Assembly: GCA_035524275.1 (NCBI GenBank)
Contig: DATKPC010000116.1
Span: forward strand, 14,268-78,267
Reading direction: 5' to 3'
Length of the DNA stretch: 64,000 nucleotides
Source of the DNA: DATKPC01 sp035524275
Lineage (GTDB): Bacteria; Pseudomonadota; Gammaproteobacteria; Burkholderiales; Burkholderiaceae_F
In this document: positions 1 through 10,407 of the stretch, piece by piece
Layout of the letters: each line of letters starts with the position of its first letter
How positions within the stretch are numbered: position 1 is the stretch's first letter
Translations under genes and position numbers: made by a program
Notes under the pieces: model-generated
Told to the model about the DNA's origin: nothing
Database searches by the model: none
The model's input: the letters and a program-made list of their open reading frames with translations, nothing else

Positions 1-147
1 CCGGCCGATGAGCACGACGAGCGGCGTAATCCAGATCGGGCTGATGATGACCGCCAGCACCGCGGAGGCGCCGAGCGAGTAGACCACGCGGCGCGGATCC
101 AGGATCCGGCGCCACCCGGAGGGCACGGCACGCGCACGCGTCGACAT
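1..147 (-). CDS. Partial membrane protein, N-terminal 49 residues, runs off the window
   Basis: An open minus-strand frame starts at the ATG at 147 and continues past base 1. A basic N-terminus (MSTRARAVPSGWRR) is followed by a hydrophobic stretch around residues 24-47 (SAVLAVIISPIWITPLVV). This is the pattern of an inner-membrane protein or a signal anchor. Too little is present to name a family. It is divergent from the aminotransferase gene at 521, so both promoters should lie in the gap between them. Confidence 0.5.
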   Translation of the reverse strand, partial: MSTRARAVPSGWRRILDPRRVVYSLGASAVLAVIISPIWITPLVVLIGR

Positions 148-520
148 GCAGCCAGTATCGCAAGACGCGGCCCGCCGCTGAAGGGGATGCGGACGAACGA
201 CGGATTCCGGGCCCCGAACCACGCGGTCACGCGACGAGTCGCGGTCCGGCAGGATCGTCGTCACCGCTTTCGCGGCGTCCGACGGTCGCGCCGGTTGCGG
301 CGCGCACCTGAAATACCGGGGCGTGGCGCGGCAGCGCGATCCTTGAAGCCGACGACATAGGAAACGTCGGAAGACTGAAGATCGTTCACGCGGCCGGCCT
401 GAAGCGGCCCTCTGCCCCACCCGTCGCCCGCGAATCGGGAACGAGCCGGGGGACAGGGCCGACCGCTCCCGACCTGCCATTGAGCGCCGACAACCCGCTG
501 CAGCGCCTAGTATCGGCGTG
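148..520. other. Gene-free gap between divergent genes
   Basis: The gap lies between the divergent starts at 147 (minus) and 521 (plus). I see no convincing coding frame, repeat or RNA element; the short minus-strand frame that enters it is the antisense shadow of the aminotransferase. Promoters for both flanking genes are expected here, but I could not pick out clear -35/-10 pairs. Confidence 0.4.
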
Positions 521-1669
521 ATGCGCGACCTCTTCCTGCTCGACCCCGACCTGGTCTTCCTCAACCACGGCTCCTTCGGCGCGTGTCCGCGCGAGGTGCT
601 CGAGGCACAGCAGCACTGGCAGCTCGAGATGGAGCGCAACCCGGTCGCGTTCCTCGGGCGGCGCTCCGCGCACCTCCTGGCGCAGGCGCGCGCGGAACTG
701 GGCGTTGCGCTGGGCGCGCGCGGCGAGCACCTGGTGTTCGTGCCCAACGCGACGACCGGCGTGAACATCGTCGCCCGCTCGTTGCCGCTTTCGGCCGGCG
801 ACGAGGTGCTGGCCACGGACCTGGAATACGGCGCATGCGATGCGGCCTGGCAGCGCGCGTGCGCGCAGCGCGGCGCAAGTTACCGTCGCGTCGCGATCCC
901 GTTGCCTTACGACCGCGACGAGGTGGTCGAGCGCCTGCTTTCAGCGGCGACGGCGCGCACCCGACTGATCCATGTCAGCCACATCGCCTCGACGACCGCA
1001 TTGACGCTGCCCGTCGCGCGGATCTGCGCTGCGGCGCGCGAACGCGGCATCGCTTCGCTTGTCGACGGCGCCCACGCGCCGGGTCAGATCCCGCTCGACA
1101 TCGACGGGATCGGCGCGGACTTCTACGTCGGCAACTGCCACAAGTGGCTCTGCGCGCCGAAGGGCTCCGGTTTCCTGCACGCGCGGCCGGAACACCATGC
1201 GCAGCTGGATGCCGCGGTCATCAGTTGGGGATACGCCGAGGACACGGGCGGGCATTCCGGCTTCGAGGCCTATCTCGGACGCACGCTGTTCGAGCGTCGC
1301 ATTCAATGGCAAGGCACGCGCGACATCTCGGCGTGGCTTTCGGTGCCCGCGGCGCTCCGGTTCCAGGCCCGACACGACTGGCCCGTCGTTCGCGCGCGCT
1401 GCCACGAGTTCGCGCGGCACGCGCTCGAGGCACTGGCCCGGCGCCACGGCCTGCAGCCGATCGCGCGCGACGACGACTGGGCGCAGATGGCGGCGATACC
1501 GGTACCTCCGCAGGACCCGGAGGCGCTGCGCGTCCGGCTCCTCGACGAAAGCCGGATCGAGATTCCGGTGACGACGCACGCGGGCCGCGTCTTTGTCCGC
1601 CTGTCGGTGCAGGGCTACAACACGGCGGAAGACATCGAGCGCCTGCTCGCGGCACCGGCGTTGCGTTGA
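521..1669 (+). CDS. Class V aminotransferase, isopenicillin N epimerase-like
   Basis: A cytoplasmic PLP enzyme of 382 residues. It opens with the family signature LNHGSFGACP near residue 14, has the cofactor-binding aspartate in VDGAHAPGQ (Asp182) and the Schiff-base lysine in GNCHKWLCAPKGSG (Lys208). Length and motif order fit isopenicillin-N-epimerase/cysteine-desulfurase-like members of class V. The substrate cannot be read from sequence; proteins of this subgroup are often annotated as epimerases without beta-lactam context, and there is none here. A GTG at 518 lies directly before the ATG at 521, so either could be the start. It is monocistronic, convergent with the operon ending at 1704. 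Confidence 0.88.
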   Translation: MRDLFLLDPDLVFLNHGSFGACPREVLEAQQHWQLEMERNPVAFLGRRSAHLLAQARAELGVALGARGEHLVFVPNATTGVNIVARSLPLSAGDEVLATDLEYGACDAAWQRACAQRGASYRRVAIPLPYDRDEVVERLLSAATARTRLIHVSHIASTTALTLPVARICAAARERGIASLVDGAHAPGQIPLDIDGIGADFYVGNCHKWLCAPKGSGFLHARPEHHAQLDAAVISWGYAEDTGGHSGFEAYLGRTLFERRIQWQGTRDISAWLSVPAALRFQARHDWPVVRARCHEFARHALEALARRHGLQPIARDDDWAQMAAIPVPPQDPEALRVRLLDESRIEIPVTTHAGRVFVRLSVQGYNTAEDIERLLAAPALR

Positions 1670-1703
1670 ATCGGCGGGACACGCCGCGCGCTGACCGGCG
1701 CGG

Positions 1704-2135
1704 TCATGACCCGCCTTCGCGCCGCGTCGCGGACGAGGCTCGAGACGGGATGCACTCCACGCGGCGAAACCGGAGCGCCGACCAGTCCTCGTCGATCGCG
1801 ACCTGCCGAACCGTATCCCACCCCGCCGATCGGAGCGCGTCCCAGCCGTTGTCGCGATTGAAATCGCACGTCAGCCGCTTCGACGTGCCCTTGGGATAGG
1901 CCCACCAGAGCGTCGCGTCGCCGACCGCCTTGCGCGCCAGCGCCGGCGACAGCCGGTCGACTTCGGCCTTCTTCGTCGCGAACACGAGCGCGAACGCGAC
2001 CGTCCGGACATCGGCCAGGCGCCGTGCCACCCGGACGTCGCCGAGCGCGGCGAGCTGCGGCTCGAACGACGCGGGCGCATCGATGACGAGGATCTCCCGC
2101 TGGTCCCCGAGGTTCAATTTCGAGAACACGTCCAT
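1704..2135 (-). CDS. DUF3052-family protein
   Basis: A 143-residue soluble protein. The central pattern (VFATKKAEVDRL, then LWWAYPKGTSK, then a C-terminal DEDWSALRFRR) matches the DUF3052 family as I recall it: a short Rossmann-like domain with a WxAYPKxxSK strand-turn and a final DxxWSxLRFxR strand. No enzymatic activity is established for the family. It starts 23 bases after the aldo/keto reductase stop on the same strand, so the two are probably co-transcribed. The ATG at 2135 is chosen because the frame upstream of it is the shadow of the reductase. Confidence 0.7.
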   Translation of the reverse strand: MDVFSKLNLGDQREILVIDAPASFEPQLAALGDVRVARRLADVRTVAFALVFATKKAEVDRLSPALARKAVGDATLWWAYPKGTSKRLTCDFNRDNGWDALRSAGWDTVRQVAIDEDWSALRFRRVECIPSRASSATRREGGS

Positions 2136-2158
2136 GCCGACGGATCGCCGGACCACCC

Positions 2159-3148
2159 TCAACGGCCGGTCATGCTCGCCATCCGCGCCGGGTACCGGTC
2201 GCCCTGCACCGCGATGCCCGACAGCGCGCTGTCGATCTGCACCAGGTCCTCGGCGGAGAGTCGCAGCGACACGGCGCCCAGGTTCTCCTCCAGGCGCTGC
2301 AGCTTCGTGGTTCCGGGAATCGGAACGATCCACGGCTTCTGCGACAGAAGCCAGGCCAACGCGATCTGCGCGCGGGTCGCCTTTCGACGGTCGGCAAGCT
2401 GGCCGAGGACGTCCACGAGCACCTGGTTGGCTTTTCGGGCATCCGGCGCGAATCGCGGAACGCTGTTCCGGAAGTCCTTGCTGTCGAAAACCGTGCGGTC
2501 GTCGATCGCGCCGGTGAGGAATCCGCGCCCCAGCGGGCTGAACGGCACGAATCCGATGCCGAGTTCCTGCAGCGTCGGAAGGATCTCCTTCTCCGGCTCG
2601 CGCCACCACAGCGAGTATTCGCTCTGGAGCGCCGCGACCGGATGAACCGCATGCGCGCGACGGATCGTCTGCACGCCGGCCTCCGAGAGCCCGAAATAGC
2701 GGACCTTGCCTTGCCGGACCAGGTCCTTGACGACGCCCGCGACCTCCTCGATCGGTACGTCGGGATCGACGCGGTGCTGGTAGAAGAGGTCGATGACACC
2801 GGTCTTCAGCCGCTTCAGCGACTCGTCCGCCACGCGCCGGACGTGTTCCGGCCGACTGTTGGTGCCACGCTGCGCGCCGCTCGCCGGATCGATGTCGAAT
2901 CCGAATTTCGTCGCGATGACCACGCGATCGCGCACCGGCGCGAGGGCCTCGCCGACGACCTCCTCGTTGGCGTAGGGACCATAGACTTCGGCGGTATCGA
3001 AAAAGGTCACGCCGCGATCCACCGCGTCGCGAATGAGGCGGATCGCCGCCTCCTTGTCGGTCGGCGGCCCGTACGCGTGGCTGAGTCCCATGCAGCCGAG
3101 GCCCAATGCCGACACCTCGAGGCCGCCGCCCAATCGCCGCTGTTGCAT
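2159..3148 (-). CDS. Aldo/keto reductase
   Basis: A cytoplasmic NADPH-dependent oxidoreductase of 329 residues, AKR (beta/alpha)8 barrel. The catalytic tetrad is visible in order: Asp and Tyr in FFDTAEVYGPYANEE, Lys in VVIATKFGF, His in LFYQHRVDP. The start LGGGLEVSALGLGCMGLSHAYG is typical of the AKR12/13-like subgroup close to yeast and plant pyridoxal and aldehyde reductases. The ATG at 3148 (MQQRRLGG) aligns with the family N-terminus; an upstream extension to 3196 has no homology-like character. It likely forms a two-gene unit with the DUF3052 gene. Substrate unknown, generic aldehyde detoxification plausible. Confidence 0.9.
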   Translation of the reverse strand: MQQRRLGGGLEVSALGLGCMGLSHAYGPPTDKEAAIRLIRDAVDRGVTFFDTAEVYGPYANEEVVGEALAPVRDRVVIATKFGFDIDPASGAQRGTNSRPEHVRRVADESLKRLKTGVIDLFYQHRVDPDVPIEEVAGVVKDLVRQGKVRYFGLSEAGVQTIRRAHAVHPVAALQSEYSLWWREPEKEILPTLQELGIGFVPFSPLGRGFLTGAIDDRTVFDSKDFRNSVPRFAPDARKANQVLVDVLGQLADRRKATRAQIALAWLLSQKPWIVPIPGTTKLQRLEENLGAVSLRLSAEDLVQIDSALSGIAVQGDRYPARMASMTGR

Positions 3149-3412
3149 GTCTGCTCCCGCGTTCCGGCCCGTCGCGATCGCGAGCCGCAACGGCAAGCAT
3201 AACGCCCGACGCGGCGGCCGGGATCCACCGCGGGGACCGGGGGCAGACGGAAGGATCGATCCGATCGATCGCGCCGTGATGGTCTTGCTGCCATCTTGCT
3301 GGCGGGATTGCGGCAGCGGCGTGGCCGCGCGCGCAGGGCGCCTCTCCGGCGACTTGTTTCGGAGGACGTCGTCCCGCGTCGCGCGAGCGCGCGGCGCGGG
3401 GCGTCCCGACGT

Positions 3413-6028
3413 TCAGTGGGCCGTCACGGTGATCGGCACCGAGGCGGTCTGGCTGCGGCCCGCGGAGTCCACGACGGCGATCTGCAGCGTGTAGCTCCCC
3501 GTCGCCGGATTCGCCCACGCCGCATTGATGGTCAGCCCGCTCATCGAGAACGTCATGCCGAGCGGCGCGCCGCCGATCGAAACCTGCAGCCAGGACATCG
3601 GGCCATCCTTGATCGTGATGCTGTCTGCGAGCGCCTTGCCGGCGACGCCAGTCATCGGCGGCGCCGTGATCGACAGGCCGCTCGCCGCGACCTGGACCGT
3701 GATCAGGGCGGAGCCGGCGAGGCCGGTCTTCGCGTCGTGCGCCGTGACGGTCACGCTGTAGGTACCGGCGACCGGGTTCGCCCAACTGGCCGCGCCGGCG
3801 GTCGTCATCGACATCCCGGCCGGAGCGCCGGCCATGCTGAAGGTCACCGGGTTCACGGCGGTCGCGGATACCGTGAACGAGATCGGGGTGCCGGCCGTGC
3901 CCGTCACCGTCTTCGACGCGACGACCGGGGGCGGATTCGCGCTGATGCCGATCGTGAGCGTGCCCTGGCCGGAGAGGCCGGTCTTCGTGTCCTTCGCGAC
4001 GACCGTGACCTTCGTCGTCCCGACGACGGGTGACGGCCACGTGAACACGCCGGTGGCCGAGATCGACATGCCGGAGGCGCCGCCGGAAAGCGACAGCGTG
4101 ATCGGATTCGACGCCGTGATCGCGACGCCGTAGCTGAGGGGCGTGCCGGCGAGGCCATTGATGGCCGCCGAGGCCACGGTCGGCGGAACCGGCGCGGCGA
4201 TGGCGACCGTGTACGTGCCGGTGCCCTTCAGGCCGGTCTTCGTGTCGGTCGCGGACAATTGGATCGTGTAGGTGCCAGCCACCGGCGCGACCCAGGTCAC
4301 GATCCCGGCCGCGCTGATCGTCATGCCGTTCGGTGCACCGGCCAGGCTATAGCTCACCGGGTCCGGCGCGGAAACGTTCGCGGTGAAGCTCAGCGGAATC
4401 CCCGCCGTGCCGGTGATCGTCGTCGCGGTGACGACCGGCGGCGTCGCGGCCCCGGCGCCGGCAAGGCTCGCGAGCAGTGCGGTCGCATTCGGCGTACCCA
4501 AGCCCGTTGGCGTGTCGTAGCCGACCTTCGCGACGCAGGTGGCGCACGAACCGTCGGAACCGGTCGTGATGTCCGCGATGTCCGCCGCGTAGGTCCCGGC
4601 CACCGAAGCGACCTGCCCGTAGATGACCGCGTGCGGCGCGCCCAGCGGCGCCTTGCCGGACTGCGCGCGCAGCGCATTGGCGACCGCGATGAGGCCCGCC
4701 CATTGCGGCGCAGCCAGGCTCGTTCCGCCGGCGCTCAGCCAGCTCAGCGCGCCGCTCGTCGACATCACCGCGAGGTACTGGCCCGTGTAGGGATTGGCAT
4801 TGAACGAGACGTCGGCGACGTCGCGATAGCTCGCGCTGCCCATCCCGGGCACCGAAGACACCTGGTACGACGGGCGCGCCGTGTAGGCGCTCAGGCCGCC
4901 GCCGGACCCGGACCACGCGGATTCGCTGCGCGTCCCGTTGCCGGCGACATTCAGGCTCGTGCCGCCGACGGCTAGCACATGGGGCGACACGGCGGGCCAT
5001 TGCACGCCGGCACCGGAGTCTCCGGTGGATGCGAGATAGCTCATGTTCGTGCCGGTGAAGGCGGCGTCGACGCTCGACGTCCAGCTGCCCTCGGAGCCGC
5101 CAAAGCTCATCGAGACGACGCCGCTGCCCATCGCGTTGGCGAGGTTCACGCCGCCCAGCAGGCTGTTGAGCGACGCGTCGGGCACTTCGATCAGGACGAT
5201 GCGCGCCATCGGCGCGGTGGCGTGCGCCCACTGCACGTCGAGCGCGATCTCGGTCGCCCAGCCGGAGTCGTAGGCCGGCGCGGACGAGGCGAGCGCACCG
5301 GATGCATTCGCGTAGGCGACCGAGTACTGGCAGCCGCCGGACGACGCGGCCGCGAGGGGCAGCTTGGTCGTGGCCGGAATCGCGACCGTCGCGCAGCTCG
5401 GCAGGCCGAACTTCTGGTTGAACGCCGCGAGTTCGGCGGCGGAATTCGGGTCGTGGTAGGCATCGACGATGTAGATCGTCTGTCCTGCACCGAGCTGCGC
5501 CGCCTGCGTCGCGCTGGGCGTGGCTCCGGCCGCCGGCAGCGCCGGCAGGCTGTAGGCGGAGCGGACCTGCGCCGGGGTGTAGGTCACGACGGTCGAACTG
5601 GCGGCATCCGGCGCGAGCGATCCGTCGTTGGCCACCGTGGTGCCGCGCTGCAGCCCCTCGACGGTGCGCGCGGTCGGACGCTGCATCCCGGCGGAGACGA
5701 CGAGCCCCGGCACCGCGGTGCGGCGCGGTTGCAGCCGCGCGGACGTCATATTGTCGACGGTATCGGTGTCATCCGGCTCGCCGAGCAGCACCGGCGCGAG
5801 GTGGAATGTCGGGGTCGCGACATTCGCCGCGACGTCGTCGGGTAGTGCGGCTTGCACGTCGAGCACGGTGGTCGACGCGGCGACCGCCGCGTTGGGCACC
5901 GCCGTGTCGACTTGGGTGGTGCCGTCGTCGCCGCCACCGCAGGCGGCGACGAGGGCCGTCGCCAGCGACGAAGCAACGAGTGACGCACGGAGGGAAGCGG
6001 GTCGAGCCGCGGATTGACGCTTGCGCAT
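3413..6028 (-). CDS. Sedolisin-type (S53) lipoprotein protease with four C-terminal Ig-like repeats
   Basis: Predicted secreted or outer-surface serine-carboxyl peptidase, 871 residues. The signal sequence ends in a lipobox (ALVAAC, Cys30). An S53 prodomain-like region is followed by the catalytic domain: Glu260 and Asp264 in ATEIALD, the oxyanion Asp337 in TGDSGAG and the nucleophile Ser437 in AGGTSLAAP. The calcium-site region ADIxxG...TGLGTPN closes the domain near residue 515. The rest is four tandem putative-Ig (He_PIG-like) repeats of about 80 residues, each with a GTAGxPLS start and an AxDxKTGL segment. The ATG at 6028 has GAGAAGG just upstream; an in-frame TTG at 6046 is less likely. 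A c-di-GMP-I riboswitch precedes the gene, which makes c-di-GMP control likely. Acid-stable surface proteolysis or remodelling of adhesive matrix is inference. Confidence 0.9.
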   Translation of the reverse strand: MRKRQSAARPASLRASLVASSLATALVAACGGGDDGTTQVDTAVPNAAVAASTTVLDVQAALPDDVAANVATPTFHLAPVLLGEPDDTDTVDNMTSARLQPRRTAVPGLVVSAGMQRPTARTVEGLQRGTTVANDGSLAPDAASSTVVTYTPAQVRSAYSLPALPAAGATPSATQAAQLGAGQTIYIVDAYHDPNSAAELAAFNQKFGLPSCATVAIPATTKLPLAAASSGGCQYSVAYANASGALASSAPAYDSGWATEIALDVQWAHATAPMARIVLIEVPDASLNSLLGGVNLANAMGSGVVSMSFGGSEGSWTSSVDAAFTGTNMSYLASTGDSGAGVQWPAVSPHVLAVGGTSLNVAGNGTRSESAWSGSGGGLSAYTARPSYQVSSVPGMGSASYRDVADVSFNANPYTGQYLAVMSTSGALSWLSAGGTSLAAPQWAGLIAVANALRAQSGKAPLGAPHAVIYGQVASVAGTYAADIADITTGSDGSCATCVAKVGYDTPTGLGTPNATALLASLAGAGAATPPVVTATTITGTAGIPLSFTANVSAPDPVSYSLAGAPNGMTISAAGIVTWVAPVAGTYTIQLSATDTKTGLKGTGTYTVAIAAPVPPTVASAAINGLAGTPLSYGVAITASNPITLSLSGGASGMSISATGVFTWPSPVVGTTKVTVVAKDTKTGLSGQGTLTIGISANPPPVVASKTVTGTAGTPISFTVSATAVNPVTFSMAGAPAGMSMTTAGAASWANPVAGTYSVTVTAHDAKTGLAGSALITVQVAASGLSITAPPMTGVAGKALADSITIKDGPMSWLQVSIGGAPLGMTFSMSGLTINAAWANPATGSYTLQIAVVDSAGRSQTASVPITVTAH

Positions 6029-6111
6029 GGCCTTCTCAATGTCCAAATGGGTTGAGGGCCACGCGTTGACAACGCTCCTGGCGCGCGAAGCGGACGTCTG
6101 CCGCGCATCGC

Positions 6112-6198
6112 AGGAACCTTGGCAGCCCCGCTACCTTGGCGCCGAAGCGCTTTAGGCCGGAAGCTTTGCGTCCCCGTCTTTCGACGGGTTTGCCCTTC
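6112..6198 (-). promoter_or_regulatory. c-di-GMP-I (GEMM-I) riboswitch before the protease gene
   Basis: Read on the minus strand, this stretch follows the Vibrio Vc2 c-di-GMP-I aptamer closely: GGGCAAACC, a GC stem capped by a GAAA tetraloop (CCCGTC-GAAA-GACGGG), GGACGCAAAGC, the tetraloop receptor CCGGCCTAAA, a second stem (GCGC-TTCG-GCGC) and GGTAGCGGGG followed by CTGCC. All aptamer landmarks are present in the right order and spacing. The 3' edge lies about 84 bases before the protease ATG, leaving room for an expression platform; I see no U-rich terminator there, so control may be at translation. Sign of regulation (ON or OFF) cannot be told. Confidence 0.9.
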
Positions 6199-6514
6199 AT
6201 GGATCGTTACGAACTCACAGAAGACATACTAATCAACAATAAGTCGTAGCGCAATGACGCTAGCAAAATAAATTCTTTGCCCGATGCGAGTTCCTCGAAT
6301 CCATCGGAAGCCTTGCGATTTGGGACCTGAAGTCGCCCTAAAGTATTCCGTCGCGGCGCCGATAACCCGATGGCGGGTATCTCGTCGTGCGGCGTGCACG
6401 GCGGGAGGCGGCGGCGGGAAGACCGATTTCTTCGCGACGAATCACAGGACATGCTTGAAGCTCCGGAATGTCGCGGGGCTTCGGGGATAGACGAGCGGGA
6501 ATCGACCGTCGCCG
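6199..6514. other. AT-richer leader region upstream of the riboswitch
   Basis: No convincing gene. The stretch from about 6205 to 6300 is noticeably richer in A and T than its surroundings and probably carries the promoter that drives the riboswitch-protease transcript. The rest reaches the diguanylate cyclase stop codon at 6515. A 68-codon plus-strand frame at 6284-6490 looks random. Confidence 0.35.
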
Positions 6515-7672
<1,158 letters not shown>

Positions 7673-7846
7673 TCGCATCCCCTGTCCGAACCGTGTGCAC
7701 ACCGACCTGTGTCTTGTTCGGCAGCGGCGCGGCAATCCTGAAAAGGCAGGCTTTGGAATGGGAATTCGGGGCTAACGACGGTTCGCCGGCAAAATGCCGG
7801 CTGGAACACCCGGCCCGCGCTGCGGTCGGGTCGCGGAAGGAGACCG

Positions 7847-8320
7847 ATGAACACGTCGACGATGACGCCCGACGTCCTGGACTACATCGAGCGCAGCGTC
7901 CTGTGCTGGCTCGCGACGGTCGATGCCGACGGGCTCCCCAACGTCTCGCCGAAGGAAATCTTCTGCGCCGACGGGACGCACAGCCTGCTCGTCGCCCACA
8001 TCGCCTCGCCCGGCAGCGCTCGAAACGTCCGCGCAAATCCGGCGGTCTGCGTCGGTTTCGTCGACGTCTTCGCGCAGCGGGGGTACAAGCTGCACGGCAT
8101 GGCCGAACTGATCGAACCGCAGGACCCTCGCTTCGCGGTCCTGGCGGCACCGCTGGCGCACATGGCGGGCGAGCGCTTCCCGATTCGCGGCGTCTTCGCG
8201 GTCCGCATCACGCGGATCGAACCGATCCTTGCGCCGAGCTACCGGATGATCCCGGGCACCACCGAGGCGTCGCAGGTCGCGGCCGCGCTGCGTGCCTACG
8301 GCGTGCGGCGTCCGGCATGA
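7847..8320 (+). CDS. Pyridoxamine 5'-phosphate oxidase family (FMN split-barrel) protein
   Basis: A 157-residue protein with the FMN-binding split-barrel pattern: LCWLATVDADGLPNVSPKEIF at residues 18-38, then HIASPGSARNVRANPAVCVGFVDV and a YKLHGMAEL strand. Such small PPOX-fold proteins bind FMN or F420/haem and many are reductases of unknown substrate; true PdxH is longer. A strong ribosome site (GGAAGGAG) precedes the ATG. The stop overlaps the start of the next gene (ATGA), so the two are translationally coupled. Confidence 0.82.
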   Translation: MNTSTMTPDVLDYIERSVLCWLATVDADGLPNVSPKEIFCADGTHSLLVAHIASPGSARNVRANPAVCVGFVDVFAQRGYKLHGMAELIEPQDPRFAVLAAPLAHMAGERFPIRGVFAVRITRIEPILAPSYRMIPGTTEASQVAAALRAYGVRRPA

Positions 8321-8781
8321 ACGGGGCGGCGCGACGGGGCCGGCGCTCCGTCTCCGAACATCCGTTCGACGAGGCGCTGCGCCTCGCGAAGCGCGGGAAG
8401 CGGGTGCCACACGAGTTCGTCCTCGATGCGCTGGCCCCGCTGTCGCCGACGACGCGCCCGATGTTCGGCTGCGTCGCCGTCTACGTCGACAACAGGATCG
8501 TCCTGATCCTTCGCGACAAGCCGACCGCAACGTCCGACAACGGTGTGTGGCTGGCCACCACGGCCGAGCATCACGACCGCCTTCGACCCGATTTCCCGCG
8601 GATGCGCTCGATTCGACTGCTCGGAACCGGAGTGACCAGCTGGCAGAACCTGCCCGCCGACGCACCCGATTTCGAGGAGGCCGCGCGGCATGCCTGCGAA
8701 CTGATCCTCGACGGCGATCCGCGAATCGGCAAGATTCCCGACGCGCGAGGCCCGCGGACGAGGAAGCCGGCAAAGTCTTGA
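8317..8781 (+). CDS. TfoX N-terminal domain-like protein
   Basis: A 154-residue cytoplasmic protein. The core (LSPTTRPMFGCVAVYVDNRIVLILRD...) resembles the TfoX N-terminal domain, where a RxMFGxxxxYxDGxxF motif is diagnostic; here the motif reads RPMFGCVAVYVDNR. The C-terminal DNA-uptake half of true TfoX/Sxy is absent. It starts at the ATG at 8317, overlapping the PPOX stop by four bases. Function unknown; competence control should not be assumed from this domain alone. The basic tail (RGPRTRKPAKS) could contact nucleic acid, which is speculation. Confidence 0.65.
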   Translation: MNGAARRGRRSVSEHPFDEALRLAKRGKRVPHEFVLDALAPLSPTTRPMFGCVAVYVDNRIVLILRDKPTATSDNGVWLATTAEHHDRLRPDFPRMRSIRLLGTGVTSWQNLPADAPDFEEAARHACELILDGDPRIGKIPDARGPRTRKPAKS

Positions 8782-8809
8782 ACGCGCAACGGGGCATTTT
8801 CGGGACACA

Positions 8810-9703
8810 ATGGCGCCCGGAGCCTCATCGCCATCCGCCACGATGCCTGCATCCCACGACGCCGACCCCGCGCTGCTGCTCCTGGCGATGGGGCCCGTCT
8901 TCCTGCTGTCGATCGCTGTCGAGGCCTGGCACTGGCATCGACGCGGGCGGGCGATCTACGCGTGGCGCGACGTCGCGTCGAACGCTGCCCTCGCGCTGAT
9001 GCACCAGGGCGCCGATGCCTTCGTCCTGTGGCTGTTCGTTCGCACCGTCTATACGTTCTGCTACGAGCACGGGCTGCACCTCTTCCCGCGCGCGACGCTT
9101 TCGTTCCTCGCGCTGCTGCTGCTGCAGGACCTGCTCTACTACGGATTCCACCGCGCGAGCCACCGCATCCGCTGGATGTGGGCGTCGCACGTGACGCACC
9201 ACTCCTCGCAGCGGATGAACCTCTCGACGGCATTCCGCCAGAGCCTGACCTATCCGCTGTCCGGGATGTGGCTCTTCTGGGTTCCGCTGGCCTGGCTCGG
9301 CTTTCCGCCCGACTGGGTGATCCTGTCGGTCGGCCTGAACCTCGGCTTCCAGTTCTTCGTGCACACGCAACTTGCCGAACCGGCGGGTCCGATCCAGCGC
9401 GCGCTCGGGCGCGTCATCAATACGCCGTCGATCCATCGCGTCCATCACGGCAGGAACCCGGACTACATGGATCGCAACTACGCCGGCGTCCTCACGGTCT
9501 GGGACCGGCTGTTCGGGACGTATGTGGAGGAAACCGAGCCGGTGCGCTACGGCATCACGCGCCAGATCGAGTCGCACAACCCGTTGACGCTGACCTTCCA
9601 CGAATGGCGCGACATGTGGCGCGACGTGCTGCGCCATCGCGACCTGCGCCACCTGTGGATGCCGCCCGACTGGATTGCGCCGGCCTCGCAGCCGTCGGCG
9701 TGA
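8810..9703 (+). CDS. Sterol desaturase / fatty acid hydroxylase superfamily membrane enzyme
   Basis: A di-iron, integral membrane oxygenase of 297 residues. The histidine clusters are all present: FHRASH (HX3H), ASHVTHHSSQ (HX2HH) around residues 110-135 and HRVHHGRNPDYMDRNYAG (HX2HH) near 215. Hydrophobic helices flank the clusters at about 20-40, 60-85, 100-115 and 150-190. The motif set with DRNYAGVLTVWDRLFGTY is the bacterial branch of the superfamily whose substrates are mostly unknown lipids. A second member of the same branch lies at 30940. ATG at 8810 has GGGA at fair spacing; ATG at 8843 is an alternative. Confidence 0.88.
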   Translation: MAPGASSPSATMPASHDADPALLLLAMGPVFLLSIAVEAWHWHRRGRAIYAWRDVASNAALALMHQGADAFVLWLFVRTVYTFCYEHGLHLFPRATLSFLALLLLQDLLYYGFHRASHRIRWMWASHVTHHSSQRMNLSTAFRQSLTYPLSGMWLFWVPLAWLGFPPDWVILSVGLNLGFQFFVHTQLAEPAGPIQRALGRVINTPSIHRVHHGRNPDYMDRNYAGVLTVWDRLFGTYVEETEPVRYGITRQIESHNPLTLTFHEWRDMWRDVLRHRDLRHLWMPPDWIAPASQPSA

Positions 9704-9733
9704 GGCCGGCCATCGCCCCCTTCAAGGAACGCC

Positions 9734-10357
9734 ATGCCACGATGGATTCTCTACTCCGCCCCGGGCAGCTGCGCGCTGGCCTCGCATATCGCGCTGCGCG
9801 AAGCCGGGGCGGATTTCGATCTCGTCAATGTGGATTTCAGCGCCGGCCAGCAGCGGAGTGCGGAATACCTGGCGGTCAATCCGAAGGGGCGGGTGCCCGC
9901 CCTCGTCACCGCGGACGGGGTGCTGACCGAGACGCCGGCGCTCCTCGCGTTCATTGCGATGCAGTACCCGGACGCACGGCTCGCCCCGGCCAGCGATACG
10001 TTCGACTTCGCGCGCATGCAGGAGTTCAACGGTTTCCTCGCCTCCACGGTTCACGTGGCCCACGCGCACAAGCACCGCGGATCGCGCTGGACCGATGACG
10101 CGGCGGCGATCGAGGCGATGCGTGGGTTCGTGCCGCGATCGATGACCGCTTGCGCGGATCTGATCGAATCGCGGCTCGCGGGGCCGTGGGTGCTGGGCAC
10201 GGCATACAGCGTGGCCGACGGCTATCTCTACACCCTGTCCGGCTGGCTCGAGGGCGACGGCGTCGACATGGAGCGGCTGCCGCGGATCCGCGAGCACCGT
10301 CGACGCGTCGGCGAACGACCTGCGGTCCGGCAGGCCGTCGCCGAGGCGTCCGGATGA
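9734..10357 (+). CDS. Glutathione S-transferase family protein
   Basis: A 207-residue cytosolic GST. The N-terminal thioredoxin-like half has the active-site serine region YSAPGSCALASHIALREAG and the cis-proline NPKGRVPAL, then the glutathione gamma-glutamyl contact segment TETPALLAFIA. The C-terminal helical half follows from about residue 85. The SPGSCxxxSH arrangement is that of beta/YfcG-like bacterial GSTs. AAGGAACGCC precedes the ATG. It sits 30 bases behind the sterol desaturase on the same strand and may be co-transcribed. Substrate unknown. Confidence 0.88.
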   Translation: MPRWILYSAPGSCALASHIALREAGADFDLVNVDFSAGQQRSAEYLAVNPKGRVPALVTADGVLTETPALLAFIAMQYPDARLAPASDTFDFARMQEFNGFLASTVHVAHAHKHRGSRWTDDAAAIEAMRGFVPRSMTACADLIESRLAGPWVLGTAYSVADGYLYTLSGWLEGDGVDMERLPRIREHRRRVGERPAVRQAVAEASG

Positions 10358-10407
10358 ACGCCTGGCCGTTCGGCGGGAACAACGCAATCGTGCGCACCGG
10401 GGACAAC

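Noticed and set aside
1704..4040. A 778-codon minus-strand frame
   Set aside because: Only its last 143 codons (from 2135) are a real gene; the rest is a shadow of the aldo/keto reductase and protease in another frame with low-complexity Arg/Asp/Gly composition.
6284..6490. 68-codon plus-strand ORF between riboswitch and cyclase
   Set aside because: No ribosome site, no motif and opposite direction to the flanking transcript; likely chance.
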